Assembly (NCBI GenBank): GCA_001797905.1
Contig: MGQS01000065.1
Span: 1-6,021 of the forward strand
Direction: 5' to 3'
Source: Deltaproteobacteria bacterium RBG_16_54_11
GTDB taxonomy: Bacteria; Desulfobacterota; B13-G15; RBG-16-54-18
DNA: 6,021 nucleotides
The notes beneath the pieces were generated by a model. It saw only the letters and a list, made by a program, of their open reading frames with translations. It did not search any database and was not told where the DNA came from. The position numbers were made by a program, and so were the translations under genes. Positions 5,481-6,021 of the stretch are shown piece by piece. Position 1 is the stretch's first letter. Each line of letters opens with the position of its first letter.

Positions 5481-6021
5481 TTAAGATTGGTTGGTTATCC
5501 CGTCGGCAATATGATAAAGCTCCTGCACGCGCGCAAGAAAATCTCCGGTATAGAGTCCGCTGCCTGAACAGAGGATAAAGCCGCCGTCCTGGTGCAAGGC
5601 CTGCACGAGCCGGATAAATTCCTCCTTGCCGGCATTGGACAGCGCACCCGGCACCAGCATCTCTCCCTCGATCCCGGCCATGATGGTCAATACTTCTCCG
5701 TACTTCTCTTTTATTGCGATCAGGTCATTGGCGCGGTGTTGGATGGCGGCAAGGCCGTCAAAACCAGAGGAAACGAGATACGGAATGAAGGGGACGATCT
5801 TGCCGCACGAATGAAACAGCGCGTATGCGTCCCGGCCATGGATGTGCGCGATTGCTTGGGCATAAAAGGGCGCGAACAGGGCCTGGCTTTCTCCCACGTC
5901 AAAAAAAGGAGCGTGCTCGTGCGCCAGGTCCTCCGTGATGATCACGGCGTCAGCAGATAGTTCCAGGCATTCCCTGATCAGCGTCAGGGACGCCTTCTCT
6001 TCATTCGCATAAGCAGCGCGC
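5481..6021 (-). CDS. URO-D/MtaA-like methyltransferase-family protein, C-terminal part (gene runs off the window)
   Basis: The reading frame is open from the right edge to the TAA at 5481-5483, giving 179 visible residues; the true start lies beyond 6021. The GTG at 5945 is internal, because the upstream residues ECLELSADAV continue the family fold. Recognisable blocks are ADAVIITEDLAHEHAPFF, FHSCGKIVPFIPYLVSSGFD, and AIQHRANDLIAIKEKYGEV followed by IMAGIEG. These match the uroporphyrinogen decarboxylase superfamily. A His-x-Cys (visible residues 70 and 72) and a later Cys at 151 reproduce the H-x-C...C zinc site of the MtaA/CmuA corrinoid methyltransferase branch, which HemE lacks, so heme synthesis is unlikely. 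It may move methyl groups to or from a corrinoid protein, but no corrinoid protein is in view. The gene is convergent to the hydroxylase operon and separated by 88 nt, so it is a separate transcript. Confidence 0.82.
   Translation of the reverse strand, partial: RAAYANEEKASLTLIRECLELSADAVIITEDLAHEHAPFFDVGESQALFAPFYAQAIAHIHGRDAYALFHSCGKIVPFIPYLVSSGFDGLAAIQHRANDLIAIKEKYGEVLTIMAGIEGEMLVPGALSNAGKEEFIRLVQALHQDGGFILCSGSGLYTGDFLARVQELYHIADGITNQS

Noticed and set aside
1..6021. CRISPR arrays, insertion sequences, tRNA/rRNA genes or attachment sites
   Set aside because: I saw no spaced direct repeats, transposase motifs, terminal inverted repeats or structured RNA signatures. The window is almost fully coding.

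Overview
This window most likely comes from a strictly anaerobic or syntrophic bacterium. Desulfobacterota (former Deltaproteobacteria) is my best guess. The clues are an estimated G+C in the high fifties, a molybdenum hydroxylase with an extra iron-sulfur cluster insertion, a DUF2284 metal-binding protein and an MtaA-type uroporphyrinogen decarboxylase-like protein. The taxonomic call is inference, not something the sequence proves.

Layout: (1) 1-28 holds a 16-bp palindrome next to a near-leaderless start. (2) 29-814 encodes an IclR-family regulator. (3) 868-1035 is a short ORF that looks like the N-terminal stub of a second [2Fe-2S] subunit, frameshifted and lacking every cluster cysteine. 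(4) 1028-1561 encodes a cysteine-rich DUF2284 protein. (5) 1612-2127, 2133-4424 and 4421-5392 encode the [2Fe-2S], molybdopterin and FAD subunits of a xanthine dehydrogenase-family molybdenum hydroxylase. They are tightly packed: a 5-nt gap, then an ATGA overlap. (6) After 88 nt without a clear terminator, a convergent minus-strand gene enters from the right edge. It is the C-terminal part of a URO-D/MtaA-like protein with an H-x-C...C zinc-site pattern.

How the genes may work together: the three-subunit enzyme should hydroxylate an aldehyde, N-heterocycle or aryl/acyl-CoA-type substrate using water. Electrons would pass from Mo through two [2Fe-2S] clusters to FAD, and probably to a [4Fe-4S] cluster in the FAD subunit, as in 4-hydroxybenzoyl-CoA reductase and E. 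coli PaoABC. No signal peptide is visible, so the enzyme is probably cytoplasmic. The IclR protein is the likely local regulator. DUF2284 sits inside the operon and could be an electron-transfer or metal-handling partner (inference). The substrate cannot be deduced. No XdhC/PaoD-type cofactor insertion gene is visible in the window.

I see no wholly new system. The most unusual items are the decayed duplicate of the [2Fe-2S] gene, the DUF2284 gene that begins inside it, and the putative iclR operator overlapping a -10-like box.
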